Part shown: one piece after another, positions 63,759 through 64,000 of the stretch | Numbering within the stretch: the stretch's first letter is position 1 | How the letters are laid out: every line of letters starts with the position of its first letter | NCBI GenBank assembly: GCA_034522155.1 | Contig: JAXHLP010000013.1 | Span: 124,001-188,000, forward strand | Source: Salinilacustrithrix sp034522155 | GTDB lineage: Bacteria; Actinomycetota; Acidimicrobiia; Acidimicrobiales; Salinilacustritrichaceae | Length of the DNA: 64,000 nucleotides | Direction: 5' to 3' | The notes under the pieces: model-generated | Told to the model about the DNA's origin: nothing | Database searches by the model: none | The model's input: only the letters and a program-made list of their open reading frames with translations | Position numbers and translations under genes: made by a program

Positions 63759-64000
63759 ATGGCAACCGGGAGCGTGTCGCCGTTCGCGTCCGCACGCCAA
63801 CTGGTCGCCGACATCCGGAAGCGACACCTGGGGCCAGGCACGCAACTCGACCCCGAGCACGTGATGGTCGAGGACTTCGGCGTGGCCCGGGGCACGCTCC
63901 GGGAGGCGCTGCGCTTCCTCGAGCTCCAGGGTGCGCTGCGGATCAAAGCAGGACCCGGCGGCGGCCCCGGTGGTCAGCGTTCCCGGCGCCGACCACCTGG
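63759..64000 (+). pseudogene. GntR/FadR-type regulator, partial and frameshifted at a C run
   Basis: From ATG 63759: SVSPFASARQLVADIRKRHL, LDPEHVMVEDFGVARGTLRE and ALRFLELQGALRIKAGPGGG, a clear GntR winged helix. Near 63968 the frame continues as GQRSRRRPP, whereas one base less in the CCCC run gives PVVSVPGADHL, the usual continuation. The gene leaves the window at 64000. A homopolymer error or a real frameshift are both possible. Confidence 0.75.

Overview
The window is high-GC DNA from an actinobacterium. Lineage clues are F420-type luciferase-like monooxygenases, a mycothiol-dependent (MDMPI-type) enzyme, an EgtA-like ligase and many crotonases. The mix resembles Acidimicrobiia, but that placement is an inference and no rRNA gene is present. 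Coding is dense on both strands, with many ATGA/GTGA stop-start overlaps.

Layout. 1-10 kb: metE behind a cobalamin riboswitch, a fasciclin lipoprotein, a membrane-anchored sulfite-oxidase-like protein and a solute-binding lipoprotein. 9-15.9 kb: two divergent GT4 glycosyltransferases, a HEPN/MNT pair, and a cupin/TetR/VOC/LuxR cluster with two similar operator arrays. 16-27.7 kb: small toxin-antitoxin-type modules around a three-gene operon made of a STAND-type ATPase, a DUF6777 protein and a 1,209-residue membrane protein whose C-terminus resembles an edema-factor/ExoY cyclase domain. 28-41.8 kb: catabolic genes (MDMPI, DsbA-like isomerase, saccharopine-dehydrogenase-like, F420 monooxygenases, crotonases, HxlR, sulfatase). 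42-45.3 kb: selA-selB, broken by several frameshifts. 45.4-48 kb: a frameshifted FMN dehydrogenase and a degenerate transposase. 48-53.9 kb: AraC regulator, selenoprotein/TauD/ThDP operon and a formylglycine-generating enzyme. 54-64 kb: truncated GSTs, MBL hydrolase, EgtA-like pseudogene, YeiH transporter, AbiE-like pair, frameshifted ALDH and GntR.

Main result. Two separate genes (35562-36716 minus and 49050-50261 plus) each contain one in-frame UGA. It falls at the position of the catalytic selenocysteine of GrdB/PrdB-type reductases (U-P-x-C-T-R). In both, exactly 11 nt after the UGA, there is a perfect 6-bp stem with a 5-nt loop containing GU, which is the geometry of the E. coli fdhF SECIS. 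This predicts a divergent GrdB-like selenoprotein family in an organism that shows no glycine-reductase operon here. One copy is paired with a crotonase, the other with a TauD/TfdA dioxygenase and a ThDP enzyme. The selA-selB genes between them appear decayed, so working copies would be expected elsewhere.

Second theme: gene decay. Several genes keep their N- and C-terminal parts but lack the middle (enoyl-CoA hydratase, GT-linked glycosidase-like gene, TetR, GSTs, EgtA-like), while an 8.4-kb operon is intact. A 43-bp tRNA-3'-end-like sequence occurs identically at 26.85 and 61.75 kb, bracketing 34.9 kb like attachment-site scars.
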